Assembly: GCA_030431455.1 (NCBI GenBank)
Contig: JAUIJE010000011.1
Coordinates: forward strand, 124,001-188,000
DNA: 64,000 nucleotides
Direction: 5' to 3'
From: a bacterium
Lineage (GTDB): Bacteria; Myxococcota; UBA727; JAUIJE01
Part shown: positions 26,716-35,109 of the stretch, one piece after another
Position numbering within the stretch: position 1 is the first letter of the stretch
Layout of the letters: each line of letters begins with the position of its first letter
Made by a program: the position numbers and the translations under genes
The notes under the pieces: model-generated
Databases searched by the model: none
Seen by the model: the letters and a program-made list of their open reading frames with translations, nothing else
Told to the model about the DNA's origin: nothing

Positions 26716-28317
26716 GTGAACACACCATCGCCTTTGCAGCGCCTCGCGCGCACCAAAGTCGCCGTCCTCGTCGGATTTTTCCTGTCCTTGGGCTTTGCCA
26801 CGGTGGCGATGGCCTCGGAGTCGGCCGGCGGCGGCAGCGTTCAACTCGATTTGACCGCGGAGTGGGTCGGCGTGTTCTCGCTGGCCATCTTCGTCCTCGC
26901 CTACGGGATGGTGATGGGCGAGGAATACCTCCACATGCGGAAGTCGAAGCCGGTGCTCGTCGCCGCGGGCCTCATCTGGGCCGCCATCGGCATCCGCTAC
27001 CACCAAGCTTCCGAAGCGGCCACCGACCCCGCGACCCAGCACGCCCTCGGGGTGTTCGCCGAGCACGCGGTCCGTCACAACATCCTCGAGTACGCCGAGC
27101 TGTTCCTCTTCTTGCTCGCGGCCATGACGTACATCAACACCATGGAAGAGCGCGGGGTGTTCGACGCGCTGCGCGCGTGGCTGATCAACAAAGGCTTTTC
27201 GCTTCGCGGCATTTTCTGGATGACCGGCCTGCTCGCGTTTTTCATCTCCCCCATCGCCGACAACCTCACCACCGCCTTGCTCATGGGCGCGGTGGCGATG
27301 AGCGTCGGCGTCGGCAACCAACGTTTCCTCGTCGTGGCGTTGATCAACATCGTGGTCGCGGCCAACGCCGGCGGCGCGTTCTCGCCCTTCGGCGACATCA
27401 CCACCCTCATGGTTTGGCAAAAAGGGGTGGTGCCCTTCGGCGGCTTCTTCGAGCTGTTCCTGCCGTCGCTGGTCAACTGGTTGGTGCCGGCGGCGGTGAT
27501 GAGCCTCGTCATCGGCAAGGCCAAACCCGAGGACCTCTCCGAGTCCATGACCCTGCAGCCGGGGGCGTTTGTCGTCGTGGGCCTGTTCTTGGCCACCATC
27601 GCGTCGGCGGTGTCGTTCCACAACTTCCTGCACCTTCCCCCGGTGCTCGGCATGATGACCGGTCTCGGGGTGCTCAAGCTGTATGGCTGGGTGCTGAAGA
27701 TGCGCGCCCACAAGGAGCACGAGGCGGAGCGCAAAGCCGCCGCCGCCGCCGGGGGCGAACAATCCGTGGGCGTGCCGTCGGGCAAACACACGGTGGCCTC
27801 CAAAAACCCGTTCGAGGCGATGAGCCACGAAGGCGCGCAAGAAGAAGAGTTCGACATCTTCAAGCGTCTGGAAAAAGCCGAGTGGGACACCCTGATGTTC
27901 TTCTACGGCGTGATTCTTTGCGTCGGGGGGCTTGGCACCATTGGTTACCTCGGCTCGGTCTCGCACCTCGCCTACGACGGCATGGGACCCACCTGGGCCA
28001 ACGCGGGCGTGGGCGTGCTCAGCGCCATCGTCGACAACATCCCGGTGATGTTCGCGGTGTTGACGATGTTCCCGGACATGGACCACGGCCAGTGGCTGCT
28101 CGTGACCCTCACCGCCGGGGTCGGCGGCTCGATGCTCTCCATCGGCAGCGCCGCCGGGGTTGCGCTCATGGGACAGGCCCGCGGGGTCTACACCTTCGGC
28201 GCGCACCTCAAGTGGTCGCCGATCATCGCCGTCGGCTACGTGGTGAGCATCCTCGTGCACATGTGGCTGAATGCCAACGGCTTCGACGGCGTGCCCATCC
28301 CGCACCCGGCGGGTTGA
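26716..28317 (+). CDS. nhaD: NhaD-type Na+/H+ antiporter
   Basis: A 533-residue polytopic inner-membrane protein of the ion transporter superfamily that exchanges Na+ or Li+ for H+. The GTG at 26716 is preferred over the in-frame GTG at 26638 or ATG at 26644, because GGAGG sits six bases before it and the first hydrophobic segment follows shortly after. About twelve hydrophobic segments are visible. Typical NhaD features include EHAVRHNILEYAELFLFL, FFISPIADNLTTALLMGAV, NIVVAANAGGAFSPFGDITT and AIVDNIPVMFAVL. A charged cytoplasmic loop of about 90 residues (KMRAHKEHEAERKA to EEEFDIFKRLEKAEWDTL) interrupts the two halves. The gene stands alone between two terminator-like hairpins. It fits a marine or saline habitat, which is an inference. 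Confidence 0.9.
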   Translation: MNTPSPLQRLARTKVAVLVGFFLSLGFATVAMASESAGGGSVQLDLTAEWVGVFSLAIFVLAYGMVMGEEYLHMRKSKPVLVAAGLIWAAIGIRYHQASEAATDPATQHALGVFAEHAVRHNILEYAELFLFLLAAMTYINTMEERGVFDALRAWLINKGFSLRGIFWMTGLLAFFISPIADNLTTALLMGAVAMSVGVGNQRFLVVALINIVVAANAGGAFSPFGDITTLMVWQKGVVPFGGFFELFLPSLVNWLVPAAVMSLVIGKAKPEDLSESMTLQPGAFVVVGLFLATIASAVSFHNFLHLPPVLGMMTGLGVLKLYGWVLKMRAHKEHEAERKAAAAAGGEQSVGVPSGKHTVASKNPFEAMSHEGAQEEEFDIFKRLEKAEWDTLMFFYGVILCVGGLGTIGYLGSVSHLAYDGMGPTWANAGVGVLSAIVDNIPVMFAVLTMFPDMDHGQWLLVTLTAGVGGSMLSIGSAAGVALMGQARGVYTFGAHLKWSPIIAVGYVVSILVHMWLNANGFDGVPIPHPAG

Positions 28318-28333
28318 CCGCCCTTCTGCCGAG

Positions 28334-28365
28334 AAAAGGCCGCGCACCGACGCGGTCTTTTTTTT
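28334..28365 (+). terminator. intrinsic terminator of nhaD
   Basis: The stem GGCCGCG / CGCGGTC, with one G-T pair, is preceded by AAAA and followed by eight T residues. This is a classic Rho-independent terminator 17 bp after the nhaD stop. Confidence 0.85.
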
Positions 28366-28447
28366 GTGCCCGCGGGATCGACCCCCGTCGCCTTGCCCCC
28401 GACGCGGGCCATGTTTAGCGTGAGGTGCGTCTTCAGGGGGTAGAGAG

Positions 28448-29548
28448 ATGACGACTTCTCACGACGCGCACGCCGCGTCTCCGGCGGGTTTTTCCGTTCA
28501 GCCGGGGCCGCAGGTGCAATCCCGCCATGTGCTGCCGTTCAGCTTTTCCGGCACCGCCGGCGAATACTTCCGCATCTGGATCGTCAACGCGGTGCTCACC
28601 GTGCTCACCGTTGGCATCTATTCGGCGTGGGCCAAGGTGCGCACCAAGCAGTACTTCTACCGACACACCCGGCTCGACGGGGCGACGTTTGATTACCTGG
28701 CCCGGCCGGTGGCGATTCTCAAGGGCCGCCTTCTGGTGGTGGCGGTGCTCGCGCTGGTGGTGGCGAGCCAGTTCTTGGCCCCGCGGGTCTATCCCTTCTT
28801 GGGGCTCGCGATGTTGCTGGCCACGCCGTGGGTGATGGCCCGTTCGTTGCGCTTCAACGCGCGCAATTCCGCCTACCGCAACATCCGGTTTGGTTTTGTC
28901 GCCGGGGCCACCGAGAGCTACATGGCCCATCTCATCGGGGGCTTGGTGTACGTCCTGACCTGCGGTTTGGGTATGCCCTATATGCAGTGGCGGGTGTCGC
29001 AGTTCGCGGTGGATGGGCACCGCTTTGGCAATCTGCCCTTCCGGTTCCGCAGCACCGCGGGGGACTACTTCATGGCGTTCGTGATGGCCGCGCTTGTCAC
29101 GATTCCGCTGGTGTTGGTGTGGTTCGGGGGCACGTTGGCGGTGACCATGCTCGCCAAGGGGGGCGCGCATCCGGTGGCGAGCATGGGGGCCACGTTGGTG
29201 ATGATTCCCCTGGTCTACGTCCTGCTCATCGTGCCGGCGTCGTACACCAAGGCCAAGATCGCCAACCTCTTCTGGGGGGGCATTGACATTGGGTGGCACC
29301 GGCTTGAGTCGACCCAGACCTTTCGCGAGGTCTTGGTCCTCCAGGTCACCAACATCCTCGGCGTGGCCCTGAGCTTGGGGCTGGCCTATCCCTGGGCCAA
29401 GGTGCGCACCGTGCGATACCAACTCGACAACCTGTTCCTGCAGGCCCAAGGCCCGTTGCTCGCGGAGGCGGGCCGGCCCCAGGCCGCGGGGGGCGCGCTC
29501 GGCGACGCCGCCGCCGACCTCGGCGAGTTCGATCTGGACTTCGGATGA
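28448..29548 (+). CDS. YjgN family (DUF898) membrane protein
   Basis: A 366-residue integral membrane protein. It opens with a hydrophilic segment, then the family signature PFSFSGTAGEYFRIWIVNAV, TVGIYSAWAKVRTKQYFY and TRLDGATFDYLARP. The signature recurs in the second half (GYTKAKIANLFWG-like, LAYPWAKVRTVRYQ), reflecting the internally duplicated architecture of DUF898. Six or more hydrophobic segments are visible. The biochemical role of YjgN proteins is unknown. The stop codon overlaps the start of the M48 peptidase gene by ATGA. This pairing is seen in other bacteria and suggests the two proteins act together in the inner membrane. Confidence 0.88.
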   Translation: MTTSHDAHAASPAGFSVQPGPQVQSRHVLPFSFSGTAGEYFRIWIVNAVLTVLTVGIYSAWAKVRTKQYFYRHTRLDGATFDYLARPVAILKGRLLVVAVLALVVASQFLAPRVYPFLGLAMLLATPWVMARSLRFNARNSAYRNIRFGFVAGATESYMAHLIGGLVYVLTCGLGMPYMQWRVSQFAVDGHRFGNLPFRFRSTAGDYFMAFVMAALVTIPLVLVWFGGTLAVTMLAKGGAHPVASMGATLVMIPLVYVLLIVPASYTKAKIANLFWGGIDIGWHRLESTQTFREVLVLQVTNILGVALSLGLAYPWAKVRTVRYQLDNLFLQAQGPLLAEAGRPQAAGGALGDAAADLGEFDLDFG

Positions 29549-30570
29549 CCTGGTCGGTTCGCGCGCACTTTCTCGACGGCACGTCCACCCGGGGGGTGGA
29601 CGTGACCGTGACCTTGGGGCCCGGTCAAAGGCTGCGCATCGAGGGGCCGGGGGTCGAGCGCGAGGTCGCCGCCGACGAGGTGCGCATCGACAACCGGCTC
29701 GGGGACACCGTTCGGGCGCTTTGGCTCGACGACGGCGCGAAGTGTGAAGTCGCCGACAACGACGCGGTGGACGACCTCGCCCGGCGGCTCGGCCGCGGCC
29801 GCGCCGGCCGCTGGCGGCACCGGCTGGAGTCAAAGCTCCGCTATGCCCTGATCGCCGCGGTGGGGTCGCTGGGGCTGGCCGCGGCCGGGGTGGTGTGGGG
29901 CATCCCCTTCACCGCGCGACAGGTGGCGATGCAGGTGCCGGACGATGTGGCCCACCAAATGGGGGCCGGGACCTTGGATGTCCTCGACCAGGGCCTGCTC
30001 ACCCCGTCCGAGCTCGACGAGGCCACGCAGGCCCGGCTGCGCGAAGGGTTCGCGGCCCAGGCCGCGGCGTACCCGGGCCTTCCCCTGCGCTTGGTGTTTC
30101 GCCGGTTGGGACACCTGCCCAATGCCTTTGCGCTCCCGGATGGCACCGTGATCGTCACCGACGAGCTGGTGGCGCTGGCCGCGCACGACGGGGAGGTGTT
30201 GGCCGTGCTCGCCCACGAGATCGGCCACGTGCACCACCGCCACAGCCTGCGCATGGCCCTGGAGAGCTCGTCGGTGGCGCTCCTGGTGGGGCTTTACCTC
30301 GGCGACGCCAGCCAGTTCGCCTCGGTGCTGAGCGCGTTGCCCACGGTCTACGCGCAGGCTTCGTTCTCGCGCGAACACGAGCGCGAGGCGGACGCGTTCG
30401 CCCTGTCGTTCATGCGCGAGACCGGCCAAAGCCCCCGCGACTTCTCGGCCATGATGCGCAAGCTGGGGGACGCCGGGGGCCGAGACCGCGCGGGGGCGTT
30501 GGCCTGGTTGTCCAGCCACCCGCCCACCGCCGAACGCATCGCCCGGTTCGACGCCGCCGCGGACCCTTGA
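29545..30570 (+). CDS. M48 family membrane-anchored zinc metallopeptidase
   Basis: A 341-residue protein coupled to the upstream yjgN-like gene by a 4-bp overlap. Residues 1-95 form a soluble beta-rich domain. One hydrophobic segment follows at about 100-122 (YALIAAVGSLGLAAAGVVW). The peptidase domain carries the HEIGH zinc motif at about residue 222 and the third ligand in REHEREADAFA, with the closing SSHPPTAERIARF typical of BepA/Oma1-like M48 enzymes. It also has the usual NAFALPDG segment before the active site. All catalytic residues are present. The expected role is proteolytic quality control at the membrane or envelope; the substrate is unknown. Confidence 0.9.
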   Translation: MTWSVRAHFLDGTSTRGVDVTVTLGPGQRLRIEGPGVEREVAADEVRIDNRLGDTVRALWLDDGAKCEVADNDAVDDLARRLGRGRAGRWRHRLESKLRYALIAAVGSLGLAAAGVVWGIPFTARQVAMQVPDDVAHQMGAGTLDVLDQGLLTPSELDEATQARLREGFAAQAAAYPGLPLRLVFRRLGHLPNAFALPDGTVIVTDELVALAAHDGEVLAVLAHEIGHVHHRHSLRMALESSSVALLVGLYLGDASQFASVLSALPTVYAQASFSREHEREADAFALSFMRETGQSPRDFSAMMRKLGDAGGRDRAGALAWLSSHPPTAERIARFDAAADP

Positions 30571-30612
30571 GGCCGGTCTTGGCACCAGGCACCAGCGCGC
30601 TAGGGTCACGGC

Positions 30613-31176
30613 GTGTTTCGCGACCCATTCGATTTTCTCGACGATGAACGGCTGACCAGTTGGCTCACCTCCGCCGCTTCCCTGTGCGGCGTGTTGATGG
30701 TGACGATCTACTTTTTGGACCAGCCCCTGCGCGACACCTTGCTCGCACCCAACGGCATTGTGTCATTCGAGTTCGCGGGCACGCCCTTGGCCGCGCAAGA
30801 GATGCTCAACCTGTGGGGGCCGCGCGGACAGCTCTTCTGTGGCTTTTTGCTCGGGCTCGATTACCTGTTCTTGGTCGCCTACAGCACCGCGATCGCCGCC
30901 GGCGTGACCCGGTTTGCCCGGGGGCGCGAAGAGCGGGTGGCGCGCTGGGCGTTCGCGCTCGCCTATGCCCAGTGGGTGGCGGCGCTGCTCGACGCCACCG
31001 AGAACCTCGCGCTGTTCCAAGTGCTGCGCGGCCTGATCGAGACCAAGTGGGTGTTGATCGCCTACTGGTGCGCGGCGGGGAAGTTCTTGCTCGTGGGGCT
31101 CGGCCTGCTCGGCGCCCTCGGCCTCGGGGTGTGGCGGGTGCTCGCGCCGCCCGCGTCGTCGACGGAGGACCCATGA
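30613..31176 (+). CDS. four-TM membrane protein of unknown function
   Basis: A 187-residue protein with a GTG start at 30613. Four hydrophobic segments are visible: SLCGVLMVTIYFL, FCGFLLGLDYLFLVAYSTAI, ARWAFALAYAQWVAALLDA and CAAGKFLLVGLGLLGALGL. A loop reads NGIVSFEFAGTPLAAQEML, and the ENLALF segment follows the third helix. It belongs to a type of small hypothetical membrane protein; no function was recognised. The stop overlaps the next start (ATGA). Confidence 0.7.
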   Translation: MFRDPFDFLDDERLTSWLTSAASLCGVLMVTIYFLDQPLRDTLLAPNGIVSFEFAGTPLAAQEMLNLWGPRGQLFCGFLLGLDYLFLVAYSTAIAAGVTRFARGREERVARWAFALAYAQWVAALLDATENLALFQVLRGLIETKWVLIAYWCAAGKFLLVGLGLLGALGLGVWRVLAPPASSTEDP

Positions 31177-31634
31177 CCGAGCTGGCGCCGCTGTGTCGGA
31201 TGGTCACCGGGGTGTTCGCGCTGCAGTTCGGCGAGGGGGCGCGGCTCGACCTGGAGATGGCGCTGCCGGTGCCCGGCCGCGACTGGGAAGCGACCTCCTT
31301 GGCCGCGCAGTTTGTGGCCCCGTCCCGGGAGATGGGCGAGGCGGCGTTGCTGCATCTCTCGGCTTGGCTGGGGGTGCCCTTGGCCGACGAGGACGACGAC
31401 CTCGGGGCCCCGGTGCAGGTGAGCTTCAACTGGGGGGTGTGCAAGTTGACCCTCGACGACGGCGGGGCGCACGCCGAGGTCTATCTCAACTTGCACGACG
31501 CGCCGACCCACGGCGAGTGTTTCCAGCAGTTCGGGCTGCCGCGGCACGTGGCCCTGGTCGAGAAAGACGACGCCTACCGCGAGGTGTTGCTCGCGCTGTG
31601 GGCCCGGGCGGTCCGCCAATCCTGGGCCGGCTAG
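31173..31634 (+). CDS. small soluble hypothetical protein
   Basis: A 153-residue acidic protein. The ATG at 31173 is preferred over longer in-frame starts: GGAGG precedes it, it overlaps the upstream stop by four bases, and the upstream frame is only the shadow of the membrane protein gene. It reads through a strand-rich pattern (FALQFGEGARLDLEMALPVP, VQVSFNWGVCKLTLDDGGAH, VYLNLHDAPTHGECFQQFGL). No domain was recognised. It is probably co-translated with the four-TM protein. Confidence 0.65.
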   Translation: MTELAPLCRMVTGVFALQFGEGARLDLEMALPVPGRDWEATSLAAQFVAPSREMGEAALLHLSAWLGVPLADEDDDLGAPVQVSFNWGVCKLTLDDGGAHAEVYLNLHDAPTHGECFQQFGLPRHVALVEKDDAYREVLLALWARAVRQSWAG

Positions 31635-31645
31635 GCACACCCGCA

Positions 31646-31675
31646 AACAAAACCGGCCGCCTCGTGGGCGGCCGG
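31646..31675 (-). terminator. intrinsic terminator for the SPFH operon
   Basis: A perfect 9-bp stem (CCGGCCGCC / GGCGGCCGG, 31653-31675) is followed on the minus strand by TTTTGTTT. It lies between convergent genes and suits the minus-strand operon. Confidence 0.8.
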
Positions 31676-31702
31676 GTACAGCGTCAAAACCGCGCGAAGC
31701 CT

Positions 31703-32836
31703 CTACGAGTCTTCGATCCCGGCGGCCACCGGTTCGGCGGTGGGGGGGGCCATGGCCGGCACCGCCTCGGCGGCGCTGGGCTTGGGCTTGGGCGGGGGCA
31801 CCGCGGTGGTGAGCCGGGCCGCGCGGGCCGCTTCCCGGCGCACCCGGGGGGCGCGTTTTTCCCGCGGGGGCAAACGCGCGGCTTCGGCCTCGAGGGCCTT
31901 GGCCTCGGCTTCGGCGGCGTCGGCGTCGAGGCCCACGGACTTGAGCAGCTCATCGACCGCGCTGATGTTGGCCGGCAGCAACACCTTGGTGTTGCGGCGG
32001 CCGAGGGTGCGCAGCTGGGTGAGGTAGCCCTGGCTGAGGCGCAGGCGCACGGCTTCGGCCCCGCCCTTTTGGGCCAAGGCGGCGCCGAGCTTCATGATCG
32101 ATTCCGCGGTGGCCTCGGCGATGGACAGAATCTCCTCCGCGCGGCCTTCGGCCTCGTTTATGCGCCGGTGCATTTCCCCTTCGGAGGTGTTGATGAGCTC
32201 GGCCTTGGCCCCCTCGGAGTCGTTGATCAGTGACATTTTTTCGCCCTCGCTGCGGGCGAGCAGCGCGCGGCGTTGTCGCTCGGCCGCCATCTGGCGCTCC
32301 ATGGCGTTGCGCACGGTGTTGGGCGGCACAATGTTCTTGATCTCGTAGCGGTGGACTTGAATGCCCCAGGTCTCGGCCACCTCGTCGAGGGTGCTGAGCA
32401 CTTCGCGGTTGATTTCGTCGCGCTCTTCGAACGTGCGGTCGAGGTCGAGCTTGCCGATCACCGACCGGGTGGTGGTCTGGGCCAACAAGATCGCGGCGGT
32501 GCGGTAGTCGGTCACGCCGTAGCTCGCCTTCTCCGCGTTCTGGATGGAGATGTAGAGCACGCCGTCGACTTCGACCTTGACGTTGTCCTTGGTGAAGCAC
32601 TCCTGGGGCGGCACCTCGATGCTCTCCTCGCGGAGGTCTTGGATAAACGCGACCCGGTCCACGAACGGGATCAGCACGTGAAAGCCGGGCTCCAAGGTCT
32701 GGTGGTATTTGCCCAGCCGCTCGACGATGAACTTCTTGCGGTTGGGCACCAGCCGGATGCATCGCACGAAGCGCACCGCCACGGTGAGGAAGATGAGAAA
32801 GAAAATAAAAAGGCCAATGCCGTCCATCACACCCAT
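31703..32836 (-). CDS. SPFH/stomatin-like protein with long C-terminal extension
   Basis: A 377-residue membrane protein of the SPFH (band 7) superfamily. An N-terminal hydrophobic segment (residues 5-25) is followed by the band 7 domain: VPNRKKFIVERLGKYHQTLE, PGFHVLIPFVDRV, SIEVPPQECFTKDNVKVEVD and AQTTTRSVIGKLDLDRTFEE. A charged helix rich in Glu/Arg/Ala (about 175-250) is the usual oligomerisation coiled coil. The last 90 residues are Ala/Pro/Lys-rich and probably disordered. The first ATG is chosen because GGAGG lies 6 nt upstream. It is the last gene of an nfeD-SPFH-SPFH operon, 14 nt after its paralogue. Confidence 0.88.
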   Translation of the reverse strand: MGVMDGIGLFIFFLIFLTVAVRFVRCIRLVPNRKKFIVERLGKYHQTLEPGFHVLIPFVDRVAFIQDLREESIEVPPQECFTKDNVKVEVDGVLYISIQNAEKASYGVTDYRTAAILLAQTTTRSVIGKLDLDRTFEERDEINREVLSTLDEVAETWGIQVHRYEIKNIVPPNTVRNAMERQMAAERQRRALLARSEGEKMSLINDSEGAKAELINTSEGEMHRRINEAEGRAEEILSIAEATAESIMKLGAALAQKGGAEAVRLRLSQGYLTQLRTLGRRNTKVLLPANISAVDELLKSVGLDADAAEAEAKALEAEAARLPPREKRAPRVRREAARAARLTTAVPPPKPKPSAAEAVPAMAPPTAEPVAAGIEDS

Positions 32837-32850
32837 GTCGTCCTCCTCGC

Positions 32851-33762
32851 CTACTTCTCGCCCATGGTCTCGCCGACCTGGTTCACGCCTTGGAAAAAGC
32901 CCTTGATGTTGGCCAGCCCCTCGGGGACCACCGACACGTCCGCGCCCTTGATGATTTCACCAAAGTCATCGACGAACTGTTCGACCAGTTGCATTTTGAC
33001 CGCGGCGTGGCCGCCGGGGGCTTGGATCGCCTCCGCCACCATGTCGATGCCCTCCGCGGAGGCGTCCGCGAGCAGGCGAATCTCCTCCGCGCGACCTTTG
33101 GCCTCGTTGATGCGGCGGGCGCGTTCGCCCTCGGAGAGATTCACCGCCTGTTGGCGCTGGCCCTCGGAGATGTTGATCTTGGCTTCCTTCTCCCCCATGG
33201 ACTGGGTGATCTCCGCGCGCTTTTGCCGCTCGGCTTCCATCTGCTGCTCCATGGTGTCGATGACCCGGCGGGAGGGCGAGATGTTCATGATCTCGTAGCG
33301 GATCATCTTGATGCCCCAGGGGTCCGACGCCCGGTCGATCTCCTTGACGATGTTGTGGTTCATTTCTTCGCGTTCGCTGAAGGTCTCGTCGAGGGTGAGC
33401 CGGCCGATCTCCGACCGCATCGTGGTCTGGGCGAGGTTGATGCTCGCGGCGCGGTAATCGGCGATGCCATAGCTTGCCTTCTCCGCGTCCATGACCTTGA
33501 GGTACACGATGCCGTCCACCTCGACTTGGATGTTGTCCCGGGTGATGCACATCTGGGGCGGGACATCGATCGCTTGTTCGCGGATTTCTTGCCGGTACGC
33601 GGCCTTGTCCACGAACGGCACCAAAAAGTGAAAACCGGGCATCAACATTTTGTCGAACTTCCCGAACCGCTCTTTGATCACATTTTCCCGCTCAGGGACG
33701 ATGATGAACGTCTGCTTGACGAAGAAGATCACCATCAACACAAACAGTGCCAACCAGAACAT
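32851..33762 (-). CDS. SPFH/stomatin-like protein (QmcA/paraslipin type)
   Basis: A 303-residue protein with one N-terminal membrane segment (FWLALFVLMVIFFV) and the conserved slipin features FIIVPERENVIKERFGKF, PGFHFLVPFVDKAAYRQE, AIDVPPQMCITRDNIQVEVD, DYRAASINLAQTTMRSEIG and DPWGIKMIRYEIMNISP. A long Glu/Arg/Ala coiled-coil region precedes the C-terminus. Its length matches QmcA and paraslipins. These proteins form large ring or cage oligomers in the inner membrane and usually partner NfeD, which is encoded directly upstream here. It is a paralogue of the next gene in the operon. Confidence 0.9.
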   Translation of the reverse strand: MFWLALFVLMVIFFVKQTFIIVPERENVIKERFGKFDKMLMPGFHFLVPFVDKAAYRQEIREQAIDVPPQMCITRDNIQVEVDGIVYLKVMDAEKASYGIADYRAASINLAQTTMRSEIGRLTLDETFSEREEMNHNIVKEIDRASDPWGIKMIRYEIMNISPSRRVIDTMEQQMEAERQKRAEITQSMGEKEAKINISEGQRQQAVNLSEGERARRINEAKGRAEEIRLLADASAEGIDMVAEAIQAPGGHAAVKMQLVEQFVDDFGEIIKGADVSVVPEGLANIKGFFQGVNQVGETMGEK

Positions 33763-33796
33763 AGACCCCTCTTCCTTTTCCTCGGCGCGCGGTCGC

Positions 33797-34330
33797 TCAA
33801 GACCCCGACGTCGATGATTCCCCCCGGTGCGTGGGAACGGTCACCGCTTCGCGTCCGTCCGCTTCCAGTTCTTTGACCTCCTCGACCGCTTCCACGATCC
33901 AGAGCAGGTTCTCGTTGTAGACAATGCGCGCCTTGTCGCCCTTTTTGAGCGTGCCCTCGACGCTGCGGGCGGCCCACTCGGTGCCCTGAAAACGAATCCG
34001 GCCTTCGCTGGACTCCTCATCGATGTCCGCGAGCACGTCGACAATCTTGCCGTAGTTCTCCGTGCGCTCGTCGATGTTCTCCCGGGACGTCTCATTGGGC
34101 AGCCACTTCTTCGCGAGGTTGCGAAACACAAGCACCAGGGCCACCGACGACACCATCCACAGCCCCAGGGAGGCGGGCAGGCTCTCCACCAAACCCAAAA
34201 ACCGCAGACCCGCGACCAACACCGCCGCGATGCCGAGAAAAATCGACACCAAACCTGGCAGCACCACTTCGCCACCGATGAGCAACAGCCCGGCCACGAG
34301 CCACAGCCACGTGATGATCACCGGATCCAC
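33797..34330 (-). CDS. NfeD-like membrane protein
   Basis: A 177-residue protein. The GTG at 34330 is chosen because GGAGGA precedes it and because a membrane helix starts directly after it (PVIITWLWLVAGLLLIGGEV). Two or three further hydrophobic segments follow (LVSIFLGIAAVLVAGLRFL, LGLWMVSSVALVLVF). A soluble beta-barrel domain then follows from about residue 90 (GRIRFQGTEWAARS, KKGDKARIVYNENLLWIVE), the OB-fold NfeD C-terminal domain. It lacks the ClpP-like protease part, as short NfeD1b forms do. It heads the operon with the two SPFH genes, its usual partners in membrane microdomain function. Confidence 0.88.
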   Translation of the reverse strand: MDPVIITWLWLVAGLLLIGGEVVLPGLVSIFLGIAAVLVAGLRFLGLVESLPASLGLWMVSSVALVLVFRNLAKKWLPNETSRENIDERTENYGKIVDVLADIDEESSEGRIRFQGTEWAARSVEGTLKKGDKARIVYNENLLWIVEAVEEVKELEADGREAVTVPTHRGESSTSGS

Positions 34331-34398
34331 GCTTCCTCCACGCCTCAATATGGGACGAACCCCGGCCACAGGCAAGGGTCGGCGGGGCCACCGGCTCG

Positions 34399-35079
34399 TC
34401 ACCAATACAGCACGTGCGCCCCGTCGACGAAAACCGCATGCCCCTGCCACGAAACGCGTTCGTCGCCCTCGTGGTGGGCCACGAAGGGGGCGATCTGGTG
34501 CAGCCGGTGCCCGCTGTGCACCACCAGCTCGCCGACCCGGTAGGGAACCAAAATCGGCTCCGGGTCGAGCGCGGCCTCGGGCTCGCCGTGGGTTTGGTCC
34601 CACATGTACATGCCCGCGCCGTCACGGGGCAGGCGCAAGGGCAGGGTGAACGAGAACGCGCGGGAGGTGTCGACGGGGCGGTCCCACGGCACTTGTTCGT
34701 ACGGGAGGTCGAAGTGTCGGCTGGCCAGGGGCTGGGTCAGGCCGGGATGAGACTGGAACACATGGAACCCAGGCACGGCCACGCGCGGGTCGTACACCAC
34801 CGGCTCGCCGAGGAAGCTCGCGAGCAGCTCGCCCACGGTGGCGAACATCTCGGCGAACCGTTCTTGCAGCAGGTGGTTGGTGAGCGCGGCGAGGCGCAGG
34901 TAGGTCTCGGCCCCTTTGTGTCCGTCGTAGTACGCGGGGGCGCCCAACGTGAACACCGGCCGAAACGGCGCGCGCCGGGTCCACTCCCGTCGCAGCCCGT
35001 GCACTTCGGCCACCGCGGCGTCGCATTGCGCGACGCTCAACGCATCGAACGTCAGGTAACCATCGATGGCCCACGTCAT
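34399..35079 (-). CDS. 2OG-Fe(II) oxygenase-like protein
   Basis: A 226-residue soluble protein. It shows the cupin-like pattern of small 2-oxoglutarate/Fe(II) oxygenases: an HxD motif in SRHFDLPYEQVPW (near residue 124), a strand FSFTLPLRLP, then a distal histidine in LVVHSGHRLHQIAP and an Arg shortly after (DERVSWQG). GAGMYMWDQ lies between the two metal sites. These would give the 2-His-1-Asp iron site and the 2OG-binding Arg. The substrate is unknown. It lies 30 bp downstream of the RCC1-repeat lipoprotein on the same strand. The family call is by motif only. Confidence 0.6.
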   Translation of the reverse strand: MTWAIDGYLTFDALSVAQCDAAVAEVHGLRREWTRRAPFRPVFTLGAPAYYDGHKGAETYLRLAALTNHLLQERFAEMFATVGELLASFLGEPVVYDPRVAVPGFHVFQSHPGLTQPLASRHFDLPYEQVPWDRPVDTSRAFSFTLPLRLPRDGAGMYMWDQTHGEPEAALDPEPILVPYRVGELVVHSGHRLHQIAPFVAHHEGDERVSWQGHAVFVDGAHVLYW

Positions 35080-35109
35080 CGCCGCCGAGCATACCCCGCG
35101 GCCCGACGG

